IMG/VR virus record: IMGVR_UViG_3300006751_000032 | Coordinates: 1 to 40,272 of that record | Source of the DNA: a virus | DNA: 40,272 nucleotides | Reading direction: 5' to 3' (one strand) | In this document: positions 39,423 to 40,272 of the stretch, one piece after another | Layout of the letters: the number at the start of each line of letters is the position of its first letter | How positions within the stretch are numbered: the stretch's first letter is position 1 | Notes under the pieces: model-generated | What the model saw: the letters and a program-made list of their open reading frames with translations, nothing else | Told to the model about the DNA's origin: nothing | Database searches by the model: none | Made by a program: the position numbers and the translations under genes

Positions 39423-40052
39423 ATGAATGCTAATAGATTTTATGTTTATCACTGGTTAAGAGAAGATGGCACGCCTTATTATGTAGGTAAAGGACAGACT
39501 AATAGAGCATTTGAAAAAAGAAGAAAATATAGACCACCAGTAGATAGAATAAAAATTATCAAAAACAATTTTACTGAAGAACAGGCTCATAAATTAGAGG
39601 TAAGTGAGATTTTAAAATATGGTCGTAAAGATTTAGGCACAGGTATTTTAAGAAACAAAACTGAAGGTGGTGATGGTCACGTGCCAGGTCCAGAAACAAG
39701 ATTAAAGTTATCTTTAGCACTCAAAGGAAAAAACAAAGGAAAACCTGCTTGGAATAAAGGTCTCAAAGGTGTTCAAAAATCAAATAAAAAAGGTGGTAAT
39801 AGACCTGACCTTACACCAGAGATAAGAGCAAGAATATCAGAAAAAGTTAGAGCATATAAACTAGGTAAAAAATTAAGTGAAGAAACAAAAAACAAAATTA
39901 GTAAAGCAAATAAAGGTAACAAAAGACCTGATATGATAGGTAATAAATTATCAAGTGGCGCAAGAGATAACTCGGCGTTTAGAACACCAGAATGGAGACA
40001 AATGGTAAGTGAAAGAATGAAAAGAATAGCAAAAGCTAGGAGAATAACATGA
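39423..40052 (+). CDS. GIY-YIG homing endonuclease with NUMOD3 repeats
   Basis: 209 residues. Seen: RFYVYHWLREDGTPYYVGKG (first half of the GIY-YIG fold, with VYH...YYVG), Arg28, LRNKTEGGDGH as the distal conserved segment, then DNA-binding NUMOD3-type repeats (KNKGKPAWNKGLKG, SEETKNKISKANKG). Family knowledge: free-standing homing endonucleases spread their own gene by cutting alleles that lack it and are common between T4-like phage genes. The stop overlaps the ATG of the next gene, which carries a short direct repeat near its start; both fit an insertion at this junction. Confidence 0.88.
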   Translation: MNANRFYVYHWLREDGTPYYVGKGQTNRAFEKRRKYRPPVDRIKIIKNNFTEEQAHKLEVSEILKYGRKDLGTGILRNKTEGGDGHVPGPETRLKLSLALKGKNKGKPAWNKGLKGVQKSNKKGGNRPDLTPEIRARISEKVRAYKLGKKLSEETKNKISKANKGNKRPDMIGNKLSSGARDNSAFRTPEWRQMVSERMKRIAKARRIT

Positions 40053-40272
40053 ATGAAACTTCGTGCGGCAGTTTATGGCAATCCAGGAATGAAACTTCGT
40101 TTAAATTTCCTGGACAGGAAAGCGAGTTATTATTAGAAAAAGTTACTGAAAATTTAGGTAAGGTGATGCCTATAACCGAACCATTTAATCACTGGTTATA
40201 CGATGGTGTTTTATTAGACGAAACTATTGATGAACTTTTAAATCTCAAACTGCCATTACCAAAAATAGAAAA
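40049..40272 (+). CDS. Partial gene, possible 2OG-Fe(II) oxygenase start
   Basis: 74 complete codons, open at the window end. Starts on the ATGA overlap with the endonuclease gene. Contains the repeated residues NETS (2-5 and 15-18) and PITEPFNHWLYDGVLLDETIDELLNLKLPLP, a pattern I associate loosely with N-termini of phage 2OG-Fe(II) oxygenases; the catalytic part is outside the window, so this is a weak suggestion. A 27-codon frame from 40053 competes but ends early. Confidence 0.6.
   Translation, partial: MNETSCGSLWQSRNETSFKFPGQESELLLEKVTENLGKVMPITEPFNHWLYDGVLLDETIDELLNLKLPLPKIE
40051..40064 (+). repeat. 14-bp direct repeat, copy 1
   Basis: GAATGAAACTTCGT, repeated exactly at 40087-40100, 36 bases apart (12 codons), at the junction between the endonuclease gene and the next gene. 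Confidence 0.85.
40087..40100 (+). repeat. 14-bp direct repeat, copy 2
   Basis: Second copy of the 14-mer at 40051-40064; in frame, it repeats the residues NETS. Confidence 0.85.

Noticed and set aside
40053-40136. 27-codon frame MKLRAAVYGN... at the window end
   Set aside because: It stops early and overlaps the longer open frame from 40049 that continues to the window edge.

Overview
The window looks like the core of a T4-like marine myovirus, most likely a pelagiphage or close relative infecting an AT-rich alphaproteobacterium. The DNA is AT-rich (roughly 30% GC by eye) and every gene I accept lies on the + strand. The T4 replication genes run in canonical order: sliding clamp gp45, clamp loader gp44 and gp62, RegA, polymerase gp43, UvsX and helicase gp41. 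T4-type late promoters (TATAAATA) recur, beside host-like TTGACA/TATAAT promoters. Phage bS21, Hsp20 and a CobS/CobT-like pair also fit a marine T4-like phage. The host is inferred, not shown.

Layout. 1-4.7 kb: end of a DNA methyltransferase, then a CobT-like VWA protein and a CobS-like AAA+ ATPase, each behind a near-identical promoter, closed by a strong terminator. 4.7-7.9 kb: a small membrane protein, ribosomal protein bS21, Hsp20, small lipoprotein and coiled-coil genes, and a peroxiredoxin; hsp20 and the peroxiredoxin share a late promoter plus hairpin leader. 7.9-21.2 kb: the replication module, interleaved with a ferredoxin, an MT-A70 methyltransferase, a second TSPPYF methyltransferase, a 2OG-Fe(II) oxygenase and small unknowns. 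21.2-23.3 kb: a second oxygenase and a nuclease-like protein. 23.3-34.1 kb: a late operon of about 11 kb holding a ligase-like nucleotidyltransferase, a P-loop kinase, three small membrane or periplasmic genes around an amino-acid-binding lipoprotein, two very large multidomain proteins and a HAD phosphatase. 34.1-38.7 kb: small virion-type proteins. 38.7-40.3 kb: lysis-type membrane genes, a GIY-YIG homing endonuclease and the start of another gene.

How it may fit together. gp45 is both the replication clamp and, in T4, the coactivator of late transcription, which suits the TATAAATA promoters. Several late proteins begin with a short motif of the form F-K-x-[HY]-[IL]-x-E-[AGS], resembling the capsid-targeting peptides of T4 internal proteins. 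If that is right, the ligase-like protein, kinase and nucleotidyltransferase are packaged in the head and ejected into the host. This possible virion-borne end-healing and sealing set, together with the phage-borne amino-acid-binding protein, is the most interesting part of the window. A separate whole-window signal is that every GATC I found is GGATC or GATCC, and GATGC occurs almost only as GGATGC, as if other contexts were selected against.

No tRNA, rRNA or CRISPR array was recognised. No intergenic stretch exceeds 300 bases; the longest (5448-5730) holds hairpins and a late promoter.
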